Source: an uncultured Porphyromonadaceae bacterium (GTDB lineage: Bacteria > Bacteroidota > Bacteroidia > Bacteroidales > Muribaculaceae). From it: a DNA stretch of 64,000 bases. The position numbers and the translations under genes were made by a program. This document shows positions 44,569 through 53,290 of the stretch, piece by piece. The stretch is taken from positions 1 through 64,000 of the forward strand of contig URMA01000002.1 in NCBI GenBank assembly GCA_900548875.1. The letters are read 5' to 3'. How positions within the stretch are numbered: the first letter of the stretch is position 1; each line of letters begins with the position of its first letter. Under the pieces are notes generated by a model that made no database searches, had not been told where the DNA came from, and was given only the letters and a program-made list of their open reading frames with translations.

Positions 44569-44868
44569 ATGGCAAAAGAATCAATGAAAGCTCGCGAGGT
44601 GAAGAGAGCTAAACTCGTAGCCAAGTATGCAGAGAAACGTGCAGCGTTGAAAAAGATTGTAAACACAGGTGATCCTGCAGAAGCATTCGAAGCAGCTCAG
44701 AAGTTGCAGTCAATTCCTAAGAATGCCAATCCAATCCGCATGCACAACCGTTGCAAACTGACTGGTCGTCCAAAAGGATATATCCGTCAGTTCGGTATCT
44801 CCAGAATTCAATTCCGCGAAATGGCTTCAGCAGGTTTGATTCCTGGAGTAAAGAAAGCTAGCTGGTAA
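44569..44868 (+). CDS. rpsN: 30S ribosomal protein S14 (zinc-free form)
   Basis: 99 residues: the long form without the CxxC...CxxC zinc knuckle (here HNRCKLTGRPKGYIRQFGISR with one Cys). Usual spc position between L5 and S8. Confidence 0.96.
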   Translation: MAKESMKAREVKRAKLVAKYAEKRAALKKIVNTGDPAEAFEAAQKLQSIPKNANPIRMHNRCKLTGRPKGYIRQFGISRIQFREMASAGLIPGVKKASW

Positions 44869-44942
44869 TACGCGACACGAGAAAAAGAAATTAGTATTAA
44901 ATATTGTCCGGAACTATCCGGATCAATTTAAACAAAAATAAT

Positions 44943-45341
44943 ATGACTGATCCAATAGCAGATTATTTGACAAGATTGAGGAATGCCATTAAGGCACAGC
45001 ACCGTGTGGTAGAAGTGCCTGCCTCAAACTTGAAGAAAGAGATTACAAAAATTCTCTTCGAAAAAGGCTATATTCTTAACTACAAGTTTATAGAAGGTGA
45101 AACCCCTGGAGGCACAATCAAGATTGCCTTGAAGTATGACCCGATTGACAAGGTGAACGCTATCAAATGCCTGAAGCGTGTTTCCCGTCCGGGTTTGCGT
45201 CAATATACCGGCTACAAAGACATGCCGCGAGTTTTGAATGGTTTGGGTATCGCTATCCTTTCTACTTCGAAAGGAATCATGACCAATAAGGAAGCAGCAG
45301 CTCAAAAGATTGGTGGCGAAGTTCTATGTTATATCTATTAA
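44943..45341 (+). CDS. rpsH: 30S ribosomal protein S8
   Basis: 132 residues. S8 binds 16S rRNA helix 21 and in E. coli represses the spc operon. The start MTDPIADYLTRLRNA at 44943 is the family N-terminus; an upstream in-frame TTG at 44904 adds 13 unrelated residues and is rejected. End motif ILSTSKGIMTNKEA...GGEVLCYIY is conserved. Confidence 0.97.
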   Translation: MTDPIADYLTRLRNAIKAQHRVVEVPASNLKKEITKILFEKGYILNYKFIEGETPGGTIKIALKYDPIDKVNAIKCLKRVSRPGLRQYTGYKDMPRVLNGLGIAILSTSKGIMTNKEAAAQKIGGEVLCYIY

Positions 45342-45359
45342 TGAAAAGGAGGTATTGTT

Positions 45360-45914
45360 ATGTCAAGAATTGGTAAAGCTCCGATCGTAATACCTGCCGG
45401 TGTTACTGTAAAGGTAGACAATAATGTAGTAACTGTTAAAGGTCCTAAGGGTGAACTTACTCAGGACTTCCATTCAGAACTTACTGTAGCTTTGGAAGAC
45501 AACCACATCGTTGTAACTCGTCCGTCTGATTCTATCGAACACCGTTCACAGCACGGATTGGTTCGCGCTTTGATCCACAACATGGTTGTCGGCGTTTCCG
45601 AAGGCTACAAAAAGGAAATGGAATTGGTTGGTGTGGGCTACCGCGCAACTTCAAACGGTCAAGTTCTCGAGTTGTCACTCGGCTACTCACACGCTATATA
45701 TTTCAAGCTCCCGCCGGAAGTGAAGGTAGAAGCTAAGACTGAGAGAAATAAAAACCCGTTGATCATACTTGAATCTTGCGACAAGCAGTTGCTTGGCCAG
45801 GTTTGTGCTAAGATCCGTTCATTGCGCAAACCGGAACCTTACAAGGGTAAAGGTATCAAGTTTGTTGGCGAAATTATTCGTCGCAAGTCAGGTAAATCGG
45901 CAAGTGCTAAATAA
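45360..45914 (+). CDS. rplF: 50S ribosomal protein L6
   Basis: 184 residues, two related domains. SRIGKAPIVIPAGV start and the EPYKGKGIKFVGEIIRRKSGKSA end near the sarcin-ricin loop are diagnostic. Preceded by AAAGGAGG. Confidence 0.97.
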   Translation: MSRIGKAPIVIPAGVTVKVDNNVVTVKGPKGELTQDFHSELTVALEDNHIVVTRPSDSIEHRSQHGLVRALIHNMVVGVSEGYKKEMELVGVGYRATSNGQVLELSLGYSHAIYFKLPPEVKVEAKTERNKNPLIILESCDKQLLGQVCAKIRSLRKPEPYKGKGIKFVGEIIRRKSGKSASAK

Positions 45915-45928
45915 AATTTGAGACGATC

Positions 45929-46270
45929 ATGATAACGAAGCAAGAAAGAAGAAATAAAATCAAAACACGTATTCGTGGTAAAGTGTCAGGTACTGCCGAA
46001 CGTCCTCGTATGACCGTGTTTAGAAGCAACAAGCAAATCTATGTTCAACTCGTTGACGACCTTGAAGGCAAGACTTTGGTTTCTGCATCGTCAAAGGGTA
46101 TTGAAGAAGGAACAAAATCAGAAGTGGCAGCTAAGGTTGGCCAGGCTATCGCTGAAAAGGCTTTGGCAGCAGGCATCACTGAAGTTGTCTTCGACCGTAA
46201 CGGTTACTTGTTCCATGGTAGAGTTAAATCATTGGCAGACGCAGCTCGCAACGGCGGACTTAAATTTTAA
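45929..46270 (+). CDS. rplR: 50S ribosomal protein L18
   Basis: 113 residues, a 5S rRNA binder with L5 and L25. RNKIKTRIRGKVSGTAERPR and the VFDRNGYLFHGRVKSLADAAR end are conserved. Confidence 0.96.
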   Translation: MITKQERRNKIKTRIRGKVSGTAERPRMTVFRSNKQIYVQLVDDLEGKTLVSASSKGIEEGTKSEVAAKVGQAIAEKALAAGITEVVFDRNGYLFHGRVKSLADAARNGGLKF

Positions 46271-46275
46271 CGATT

Positions 46276-46791
46276 ATGAAGAGAAATAACAGAGTAAAAT
46301 CGACAAACGATATCGAATTGAAGGACCGCCTTGTTGCCATCAACCGCGTTACTAAAGTAACAAAGGGTGGTCGTGCCTTCAGCTTCTCTGCAATTGTTGT
46401 TGTAGGTAACGAAAACGGCATTGTAGGCTGGGGTCTTGGCAAAGCGAACGAAGTGACAGCAGCCATCGCTAAGGGTGTTGAAGCAGCTAAGAAGAACTTG
46501 ATTCGCGTACCGGTTCACAAAGGAACAATTCCTCACGAACAGGCTGCTAAATTCGGCGGATCACAAGTTATCTTGAAACCTGCATCTCACGGTACCGGTG
46601 TTAAGGCTGGTGGTGCTATGCGTGCAGTATTGGAGAGTGTCGGCATTACAGACGTTCTTGCAAAGTCAAAGGGTAGCTCTAACCCTCACAACTTGGTGAA
46701 GGCTACTTTCAATGCGCTCGACGAAATGCGCAGCCCGATGACAGTGGCTCAGAACCGCGGTGTGTCGTTAGATGTAGTGTTTAATGGTTAA
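46276..46791 (+). CDS. rpsE: 30S ribosomal protein S5
   Basis: 171 residues. KGGRAFSFSAIVVVGNENG and GIVGWGLGKANEV are the conserved dsRNA-binding part; SHGTGVKAGGAMRAVLE follows. S5 acts in decoding accuracy and mRNA unwinding. Confidence 0.97.
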   Translation: MKRNNRVKSTNDIELKDRLVAINRVTKVTKGGRAFSFSAIVVVGNENGIVGWGLGKANEVTAAIAKGVEAAKKNLIRVPVHKGTIPHEQAAKFGGSQVILKPASHGTGVKAGGAMRAVLESVGITDVLAKSKGSSNPHNLVKATFNALDEMRSPMTVAQNRGVSLDVVFNG

Positions 46792-46802
46792 TAATGAAAA
46801 TT

Positions 46803-46982
46803 ATGGCGACTATTAAGATTAAGCAAACAAAGAGCAGAATCAACTGCCCGGCTGTGCAAAAGAGAACTCTCGACGCACTTGGATTGAGAAAAATGAATCA
46901 AGTTGTGGAGAAGGAAGCTACTCCGCAAATCTTGGGAATGGTAAAACGAGTTCGTCACCTTGTAGAAGTAACGAACGCATAA
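46803..46982 (+). CDS. rpmD: 50S ribosomal protein L30
   Basis: 59 residues. The family N-terminus MATIKIKQTKSRI starts at 46803; an ATG three codons earlier (46794) is also possible. ALGLRKMNQVVEKEATPQI is diagnostic. Confidence 0.94.
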   Translation: MATIKIKQTKSRINCPAVQKRTLDALGLRKMNQVVEKEATPQILGMVKRVRHLVEVTNA

Positions 46983-46995
46983 TAGAATTAAGAAT

Positions 46996-47442
46996 ATGGA
47001 ATTAAGCAATTTAAAACCAGCTGTTGGTTCTACTGCAACTCGTAAGAGAATCGGTCGCGGACCGGGTTCAGGCAAGGGTGGTACTTCTACTCGTGGTCAT
47101 AAGGGTGCAAAGCAGCGTTCAGGCTACTCTCGCAAGATCGGTTTCGAAGGTGGTCAGATGCCTTTGCAACGCCGTGTGCCGAAATTCGGTTTCAAGAACA
47201 TCAACCGCGTAGAGTATAAAGCAATTAACCTTGTTACTATTGAAGAACTCGCTAAGGCTAAGAATTTGACTAAAGTTACTTTGGCAGATCTTGTTGAAGC
47301 AGGATTCATCTCCGGAAAACAGAAAGTAAAAATCTTGGCCAACGGTGCATTGACAGTTAAAGTCGATGTTGAAGCTAACGCTTTCTCCAAAAAAGCTGAG
47401 GAAGCTATCGTAGCCGCCGGCGGTTCTATTCAAAAACTCTAA
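46996..47442 (+). CDS. rplO: 50S ribosomal protein L15
   Basis: 148 residues. The Gly-rich extended arm GRGPGSGKGGTSTRGHKGAK and GFEGGQMPLQRRVPKFGF are typical. Late 50S assembly protein. Four bases separate it from secY. Confidence 0.97.
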   Translation: MELSNLKPAVGSTATRKRIGRGPGSGKGGTSTRGHKGAKQRSGYSRKIGFEGGQMPLQRRVPKFGFKNINRVEYKAINLVTIEELAKAKNLTKVTLADLVEAGFISGKQKVKILANGALTVKVDVEANAFSKKAEEAIVAAGGSIQKL

Positions 47443-47445
47443 GCA

Positions 47446-48783
47446 ATGAGATTCATTGAGACAATAAAGAACATTAGTAAGATAGAAGATTTGCGCAAGC
47501 GTATTGTCGTAACTTTTCTATTGGTACTAGTATATCGCGTGGGTTGTTATGTGGTTCTGCCAGGTATCAACCCCAGCGAGCTTGATGCCCTCCGTAATTT
47601 TACGGACAGCGGCTTGATGCAGTTGCTCGATATGTTCTCGGGCGGTGCATTCTCGCAGGCGTCAATCTTCGCGCTTGGTATCATGCCTTACATCACGGCT
47701 TCCATCGTGATCCAATTGCTGGGCATGGTGCTGCCTTCTTTCCAGAAGTTGCAGCGTGAAGGCGAAAGCGGACACATGAAGATTAACCAGTACACTCGTT
47801 ATCTGACTGTGCTTATCCTGCTTCTGCAAGCTCCAGCCTACCTGGTTAACCTCCAGGTTCAGGTGAACAGCGCCGGCGGAAATGCTCACTTTGGTTTCTG
47901 GACAATGTTCTATATGATTATCATACTTGCCGCAGGCAGTATGTTCATCATGTGGCTTGGCGAACGCATCACTGACAAAGGTATCGGTAACGGTATTTCG
48001 TTTATCATCCTCGTCGGTATCATCGCCCGTCTGCCGCAGGCTTTCGTTCAGGAATTCAGCAACCGTCTGACTACTGCACAGGGTGGACTTGTAATGTTTG
48101 TTGTGGAAATCGTCGTTCTGTTTGCCGTTATCCTCGGTGCAGTGCTGCTCGTTCAGGGAACTCGCAAGGTGCCCGTTCAGTATGCTAAGCGCATCGTTGG
48201 CAACAAGCAATATGGCGGCGCCCGCCAGTACATCCCGTTGAAGGTGAATGCTGCCGGCGTTATGCCTATCATCTTTGCACAGGCTATCATGTTCATTCCT
48301 TTGACTCTTGCCGGTTTTGGTGCCAAGGGCGAAGGTTCTGCAATTGTCCGTGCATTGACAGACATGACAGGTTTCTGGTATAATTTCATCTATTTCCTGA
48401 TGATTGTGGCCTTCACATACTTCTATACTGCCATCACGGTCCGTCCGACTCAGATGGCTGAAGACATGAAGCGCAACAACGGATTTATTCCGGGTGTCAA
48501 ACCGGGCAAGAAGACTTCCGATTATCTTGACTCAATCATGTCAAGAATCACTCTTCCGGGTTCAATCTTCTTGGGAATAGTTGCCATTATGCCTGCATTC
48601 GCAAACATTTGTGGCGTTAATCACAGTTTTGCACAGTTCTTCGGAGGAACATCATTGCTGATTATCGTTGGTGTTGTGCTTGATACTCTTCAACAGGTTG
48701 AAAGCCACTTGATGATGCACCACTATGACGGTCTGATGAAATCCGGCAAGATAAAAGGTCGTACAACTGGTAGCGGCTATTAA
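47446..48783 (+). CDS. secY: Protein translocase subunit SecY
   Basis: 445 residues with ten membrane helices, forming the protein-conducting channel of the inner membrane together with SecE and SecG. Plug and lateral gate regions (GGAFSQASIFALGIMPYITAS), the cytoplasmic loops VPVQYAKR and GFIPGVKPGKKTSDYLD are conserved. Required for export of the lipoproteins, porin and T9SS cargo of this window. Usual spc position. Confidence 0.97.
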   Translation: MRFIETIKNISKIEDLRKRIVVTFLLVLVYRVGCYVVLPGINPSELDALRNFTDSGLMQLLDMFSGGAFSQASIFALGIMPYITASIVIQLLGMVLPSFQKLQREGESGHMKINQYTRYLTVLILLLQAPAYLVNLQVQVNSAGGNAHFGFWTMFYMIIILAAGSMFIMWLGERITDKGIGNGISFIILVGIIARLPQAFVQEFSNRLTTAQGGLVMFVVEIVVLFAVILGAVLLVQGTRKVPVQYAKRIVGNKQYGGARQYIPLKVNAAGVMPIIFAQAIMFIPLTLAGFGAKGEGSAIVRALTDMTGFWYNFIYFLMIVAFTYFYTAITVRPTQMAEDMKRNNGFIPGVKPGKKTSDYLDSIMSRITLPGSIFLGIVAIMPAFANICGVNHSFAQFFGGTSLLIIVGVVLDTLQQVESHLMMHHYDGLMKSGKIKGRTTGSGY

Positions 48784-48799
48784 TCGAAAGGACTATAGA

Positions 48800-49582
48800 A
48801 TGATTTATCTTAAAACAGATGAAGAAATAGAGTTGATGCGTGAAAGTAATCTCCTGGTAGGGAAGACGCTTGGCGAACTTGCCAAGTGGATTGCTCCGGG
48901 GATTACAACGCTGAAGCTTGACAAGATAGCTGAAGAGTTCATTCGCGACAATGGAGGTATCCCGGGTTTTCTCGGTTATGCCGGTTACCCGAACACTCTT
49001 TGTGTGTCAGTCAACGAGGTGATTGTTCACGGAATCCCTTCCAACTACGCCCTTCGTGAAGGCGACATCGTTTCGATCGACTGCGGTGTGGAGAAAAACG
49101 GATTCAACGGCGACTCGGCCTACACGTTCTGCGTGGGGGAGGTCGACGAAAAGGTGAAAGCCTTGCTGCGTACTACCAAGGAGTCGCTCTATGTCGGAAT
49201 TGAGCAGGCTATTGAGGACAACCGCATCGGACATATCAGTCACGCGATACAGGAATACTGCGAATGTCGCGGTTACAGTGTAGTCCGCGAAATGACCGGT
49301 CACGGTATCGGCAAGAAGCTCCATGAGGAGCCAGCCGTTCCCAACTATGGACGCCGCGGTGTCGGTCCGTTGCTGAAAAACGGAATGTGTATCGCCATCG
49401 AGCCGATGATAAATCTCGGCAGCCGCAATATAGTGATTGAGCGTGACGGCTGGACATGCCGTACTAAGGACAGGCAACCCTCTGCTCACTTCGAGCATAC
49501 GATTGCGATCCGCAACGGAAAGGCCGATATCCTTTCTTCATTTGAATTTGTAGAAAACGAATTAAAAGATAAATCAATTTAA
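48800..49582 (+). CDS. map: Methionine aminopeptidase type I
   Basis: 260 residues. Removes the initiator Met from new proteins. The five metal ligands are visible: two Asp in SIDCGVEKNGFNGDSAYTF, His in MTGHGIGKKLHE, Glu in CIAIEPM and Glu in HFEHTIAI. Linked between secY and infA as in many bacteria. Confidence 0.96.
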   Translation: MIYLKTDEEIELMRESNLLVGKTLGELAKWIAPGITTLKLDKIAEEFIRDNGGIPGFLGYAGYPNTLCVSVNEVIVHGIPSNYALREGDIVSIDCGVEKNGFNGDSAYTFCVGEVDEKVKALLRTTKESLYVGIEQAIEDNRIGHISHAIQEYCECRGYSVVREMTGHGIGKKLHEEPAVPNYGRRGVGPLLKNGMCIAIEPMINLGSRNIVIERDGWTCRTKDRQPSAHFEHTIAIRNGKADILSSFEFVENELKDKSI

Positions 49583-49591
49583 ACGAATTAT

Positions 49592-49810
49592 ATGGCAAAA
49601 CAAGCTGCAATAGAGCAAGACGGAGTAATTGTGGAAGCGTTGTCGAATGCAATGTTCCGTGTAGAACTTGAAAACGGACACGAAATCACCGCCCACATTT
49701 CCGGAAAAATGCGAATGCATTATATTAAAATCCTTCCCGGCGATAAAGTAAGAGTGGAGATGTCACCTTACGATTTGACGAAAGGACGAATTGCTTTTAG
49801 ATATAAATAA
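49592..49810 (+). CDS. infA: Translation initiation factor IF-1
   Basis: 72 residues, an S1/OB-fold protein blocking the A site in initiation. AKQAAIEQDGVIVEALSNAMF, HISGKMRMHYIKILPGD and LTKGRIAFRYK are typical. Confidence 0.97.
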   Translation: MAKQAAIEQDGVIVEALSNAMFRVELENGHEITAHISGKMRMHYIKILPGDKVRVEMSPYDLTKGRIAFRYK

Positions 49811-49822
49811 AACAAAACAGAT

Positions 49823-49939
49823 ATGAAAGTAAGAGCATCAGTTAAGAAACGCACTCCTGACAGCAAAATCGTTAGACGTAAAGGACGTGTATATGTAATT
49901 AACAAGAAAAACCCTAAGTATAAACAACGTCAAGGATAA
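49823..49939 (+). CDS. rpmJ: 50S ribosomal protein L36 (cysteine-free)
   Basis: A 38-residue gene starting at the ATG at 49823 and ending at the TAA at 49937-49939. MKVRASVKKRTPDSKIV and the NKKNPKYKQRQG end identify L36. The classic zinc ligands (three Cys and one His) are all replaced (by Thr/Ser/Asn/Tyr), so this is the zinc-independent form. Confidence 0.95.
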   Translation: MKVRASVKKRTPDSKIVRRKGRVYVINKKNPKYKQRQG

Positions 49940-49973
49940 TTTATTATTTTTGCGAAAAAATTCATTATAGTTT

Positions 49974-50354
49974 ATGGCAGTAAGAATTGTTGGTGTAGAC
50001 TTGCCCCAAAATAAGAGAGGAGAAATTGCCCTGACTTATATCTTTGGCATCGGCCGCAGTGCAGCCAATACAATTTTGGCAAAAGCAGGTGTTGACAAAA
50101 ATATCAAGGTTCAGGACTGGACAGACGCTCAAGCAGCGAAAGTTCGTGAAGTGATCGGCGCAAACTACAAGGTAGAAGGTGACTTGCGCAGCGAAATCCA
50201 ATTGAATATCAAACGTCTGATGGATATCGGTTGCTACCGTGGTATCCGTCACCGTAACGGTTTGCCAGTTCGTGGTCAAAGCACCAAGAACAACGCACGT
50301 ACCCGTAAAGGACGTAAGAAAACAGTTGCTAACAAGAAAAAAGCTACTAAATAA
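49974..50354 (+). CDS. rpsM: 30S ribosomal protein S13
   Basis: 126 residues. VRIVGVDLPQNKRGEIALTY start and YRGIRHRNGLPVRGQSTKNN end. Contacts P-site tRNA and the 50S subunit. First gene of the alpha part. A TTATTTTTG box (49941-49949), with TATTTTTG exact, may add an internal promoter. Confidence 0.97.
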   Translation: MAVRIVGVDLPQNKRGEIALTYIFGIGRSAANTILAKAGVDKNIKVQDWTDAQAAKVREVIGANYKVEGDLRSEIQLNIKRLMDIGCYRGIRHRNGLPVRGQSTKNNARTRKGRKKTVANKKKATK

Positions 50355-50363
50355 GATTAAAGT

Positions 50364-50753
50364 ATGGCAAAAAAGACAGTCGCAGCAAAGAAGAGAAATG
50401 TCAAGGTTGACGCTATGGGTCAACTCCACGTACACTCATCTTTCAATAACATTATCGTGTGCCTAGCTAACAGCGAAGGTCAAGTAATTTCTTGGTCAAG
50501 CGCCGGTAAGATGGGCTTCAGAGGTTCTAAGAAGAACACTCCGTACGCAGCACAGATGGCTGCTCAGGATTGCGCTAAGGTTGCATATGACCTTGGCTTG
50601 CGTAAGGTGAAAGCTTACGTTAAGGGACCAGGTAACGGACGTGAATCTGCTATCCGTACAGTACACGGAGCAGGTATTGAAGTTACAGAGATCATCGATG
50701 TAACTCCGCTTCCACACAATGGATGTCGTCCTCCTAAGAGAAGAAGAGTATAA
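50364..50753 (+). CDS. rpsK: 30S ribosomal protein S11
   Basis: 129 residues. HVHSSFNNIIVCLANSEGQV, KKNTPYAAQMAAQDCA and NGCRPPKRRRV are conserved. S11 forms the 30S platform near the E site. Confidence 0.97.
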   Translation: MAKKTVAAKKRNVKVDAMGQLHVHSSFNNIIVCLANSEGQVISWSSAGKMGFRGSKKNTPYAAQMAAQDCAKVAYDLGLRKVKAYVKGPGNGRESAIRTVHGAGIEVTEIIDVTPLPHNGCRPPKRRRV

Positions 50754-50775
50754 TCTCAGAAATTAGTATTTACCA

Positions 50776-50842
50776 GAATCTTTTGATGTGATTGATTGCA
50801 TTATACCACCTCTCTGCAATCGCGGCTGCACTAAAAAGATTC
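50776..50842 (+). promoter_or_regulatory. Candidate structured mRNA leader of rpsD
   Basis: Two nested perfect helices: outer GAATCTTTT (50776-50784) with AAAAGATTC (50834-50842), inner GATTGCA (50794-50800) with TGCAATC (50815-50821). They lie in the 124-base gap before the S4 gene. S4 controls its own synthesis through a leader in E. coli and Bacillus, so an S4-binding leader is a reasonable guess. Confidence 0.55.
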
Positions 50843-50877
50843 GTATTCAACTTTAATTATTATTAAAAGTATTAGAA

Positions 50878-51483
50878 ATGGCAAGATATACCGGACCTAA
50901 AACAAGAATTGCAAGAAAATTCGGTGAGGCAATCTTCGGAGAAGACAAAGTCCTCGCAAAGAAAAATTATGCCCCGGGTCAACATGGTGCCAACAAGAGA
51001 AGAAAAACATCTGAATACGGCAATCAGTTGCGTGAAAAACAAAAGGCTAAATACACTTACGGTGTTTTGGAAAAACAATTCCGCAACCTGTTCGACAAGG
51101 CAGACCGCTCAAAGGGTATCACAGGTGTTATCCTTCTTCAATTGCTCGAAGCACGCCTTGACAACGTGGTTTATCGCTTAGGAATCGCCCGCACTCGTGC
51201 TGCTGCACGCCAGTTGGTTTCACACCGTCACATCACAGTGAACGGCCGTGTGCTCAACATCCCTTCATATTCTGTTAAACCTGGCGACGTAGTTGCAGTG
51301 CGCGAAAAATCAAAGTCTCTCGAAGTCATTGCTGATGCATTGGCTGGATTCAATCACAGCAAATATCCTTGGCTTGAATGGGATGAAAATGTAAAGGGTG
51401 GCAAATTGCTTCACCTTCCGCAAAGAGAAGATATTCCGGAAAATATCAAGGAACAGTCAATCGTCGAGTTGTATTCTAAATAA
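50878..51483 (+). CDS. rpsD: 30S ribosomal protein S4
   Basis: 201 residues: an assembly initiator binding the 16S 5' domain, with an S4 RNA-binding domain (about 92-155: LEARLDNVVYRLGIARTRAAARQLVSHRHITVN). The N-terminal region lacks the zinc-binding Cys cluster found in some species. Likely autoregulated through the leader before it. Confidence 0.97.
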   Translation: MARYTGPKTRIARKFGEAIFGEDKVLAKKNYAPGQHGANKRRKTSEYGNQLREKQKAKYTYGVLEKQFRNLFDKADRSKGITGVILLQLLEARLDNVVYRLGIARTRAAARQLVSHRHITVNGRVLNIPSYSVKPGDVVAVREKSKSLEVIADALAGFNHSKYPWLEWDENVKGGKLLHLPQREDIPENIKEQSIVELYSK

Positions 51484-51499
51484 TAAATTGTAAATATCC

Positions 51500-52495
51500 A
51501 TGGCTATTTTAGCATTTCAGAAACCCGATAAAGTATTAATGCTCGAGGCAGACAGCCGCTTCGGTAAGTTCGAGTTCCGTCCTTTGGAACCGGGCTACGG
51601 TGTGACTGTAGGTAATGCACTGCGTCGAATCCTGCTTTCTTCGCTTGAGGGTTATGCAATTTCGTCTATCCGTATCGACGGTGTTCAGCACGAATTTGCT
51701 ACAATCCCGGGTGTAAAGGAAGATGTGACAAACATCATTCTCAACCTGAAGAAAGTGCGTTTTAAACATATCGTTGAAACAGACGAGCCTGCTACGGGAA
51801 AAATCAACGTATCGGGTAAAGATGTCTTGACAGCCGGCGATTTAGGCAATGAACTATCAGGTTTTGAAGTACTAAATCCGGATTTGGTTATTTGCCATTT
51901 AGATCCAACTGTTGCTTCTTTCACAATGGATTTCACTATCAATAAAGGTCGTGGCTACGTTCCTGCTGACGAAAACGCCAAGGAAAACGATGCTATCGAC
52001 GTCATTGCAATCGACTCTATCTATACGCCGATTGTCAATGTCAAGTATTCGGTAGAAAACTATCGTGTAGAGCAAAAGACTGACTACGAAAAACTTGTTC
52101 TGGAAATTTCTACTGACGGATCAATCCACCCGAAGGATGCTTTGAAAGAAGCTGCAAAAATCTTGATCTACCACTTCATGCTCTTCTCTGACGAGAAAAT
52201 CACTCTCGAAACAACGGAGAACGACGGCAATGAAGAATTCGATGAAGAAATTTTGCACATGCGTCAGCTTCTCAAATCAAAACTTGTCGATATGGACCTT
52301 TCAGTTCGTGCGCTCAACTGCTTGAAGAGTGCAGAAGTGGAGACACTTGGCGAACTCGTTCAGTTCAACAAGACAGATTTGTTGAAGTTCCGCAATTTCG
52401 GAAAGAAGTCATTGACAGAGCTTGACGAGCTTCTCGCAAGTCTTAACCTGTCATTCGGAATGGATATTTCAAAGTATAAATTAGATAAAGATTAA
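51500..52495 (+). CDS. rpoA: RNA polymerase alpha subunit
   Basis: 331 residues: N-terminal assembly domain (about 20-235) with FRPLEPGYGVTVGNALRRILLSS, then a linker and C-terminal domain (about 260-325: SVRALNCLKSAEVETLGELV) that touches upstream DNA and activators. Placed between rpsD and rplQ as usual. Confidence 0.97.
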   Translation: MAILAFQKPDKVLMLEADSRFGKFEFRPLEPGYGVTVGNALRRILLSSLEGYAISSIRIDGVQHEFATIPGVKEDVTNIILNLKKVRFKHIVETDEPATGKINVSGKDVLTAGDLGNELSGFEVLNPDLVICHLDPTVASFTMDFTINKGRGYVPADENAKENDAIDVIAIDSIYTPIVNVKYSVENYRVEQKTDYEKLVLEISTDGSIHPKDALKEAAKILIYHFMLFSDEKITLETTENDGNEEFDEEILHMRQLLKSKLVDMDLSVRALNCLKSAEVETLGELVQFNKTDLLKFRNFGKKSLTELDELLASLNLSFGMDISKYKLDKD

Positions 52496-52500
52496 TAACG

Positions 52501-52998
52501 ATGAGACATAATAAAAAAGTAAACCACTTAGGCCGTAAGAAAGCTCATCTTGATGCACTGTTGTCAAATATGACAATTTCTCTCATCATGCACAAGAGAA
52601 TTTTCACTACTTTGGCTAAGGCAAAAGCATTGCGCAAATACGCTGAGCCGCTTATCAACCGCGCTAAAGATGACACTACTAACTCTCGCCGTGTAGTATT
52701 CAGCTACTTGCAGAACAAACACGCTGTATCTGAACTCTTCGGTGTAGTAGCTAATAAGATTGCAGAACGTAACGGAGGTTACACTCGTATCATCAAGACT
52801 GGCAACCGTCTGGGTGACAACGCTAAGACTTGCTTCATTGAACTTGTTGACTTCAACGAAAACATGCTCAAGACTGAAAAGAAGAAAGCAACTCGTACTC
52901 GCCGTTCTCGCAAGTCATCAGCTGCTGAAACAGCTGCTCCTGCAGTTGAAACTCCGGCAACTGAAGCTCCGGCTGCTGAAGAAAAGGCCGCTGAATAA
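52501..52998 (+). CDS. rplQ: 50S ribosomal protein L17
   Basis: 165 residues. The core (1-120: RHNKKVNHLGRKKAHLDALL) is followed by a 40-residue low-complexity tail rich in Ala, Glu, Pro and Thr, absent from E. coli L17 but common in Bacteroidetes. Last gene of the cluster; two terminators follow. Confidence 0.96.
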   Translation: MRHNKKVNHLGRKKAHLDALLSNMTISLIMHKRIFTTLAKAKALRKYAEPLINRAKDDTTNSRRVVFSYLQNKHAVSELFGVVANKIAERNGGYTRIIKTGNRLGDNAKTCFIELVDFNENMLKTEKKKATRTRRSRKSSAAETAAPAVETPATEAPAAEEKAAE

Positions 52999-53021
52999 TA
53001 GACGAAGTCTAAAGCTAAATA

Positions 53022-53059
53022 TGAAATCAGGGTTTCCAATCGGGAATCCTGATTTTTTT
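53022..53059 (+). terminator. First terminator after rplQ
   Basis: Stem AAATCAGGGTTTCC with GGGAATCCTGATTT (one bulge), then seven T. Confidence 0.88.
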
Positions 53060-53151
53060 GTTGTCCTTCAGCGTTTATCCTTGGACGGTCATTTGACCGG
53101 CACGCAAGGTTTGGCCCATTGATAGTGTGCTGATTGGATTCGAGTTTATTT

Positions 53152-53189
53152 CCGACGACGTCAAGTAAAAATTCGGTCGTCGGTTTTTT
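53152..53189 (+). terminator. Second terminator downstream of rplQ
   Basis: Perfect stem CCGACGAC (53152-53159) with GTCGTCGG (53176-53183), then six T. It lies about 95 bases after the first terminator, with no gene recognised between them. Confidence 0.8.
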
Positions 53190-53206
53190 ATGCGCCTGCT
53201 TTGCCT

Positions 53207-53290
53207 TATTGGGATAATACAGATGCTGTTCGGGATAGCCAAACTTGAAAACTGCGTTTTCGTTTGCCTCTCCCATCTTCTATATATTTT
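53207..53290 (+). repeat. Dispersed repeat (type D), copy 3
   Basis: Matches the 83-bp units at 10129-10294 (TGTTCGGGATAGCCAAACTT..., GTTTTCGTTTGCCTCTCC), but the -7 boxes at both ends are degenerate. Confidence 0.75.

Noticed and set aside
52779..53276. 165-codon minus-strand frame reaching into rplQ
   Set aside because: Begins in the type D repeat, runs through two terminators and antisense to L17.
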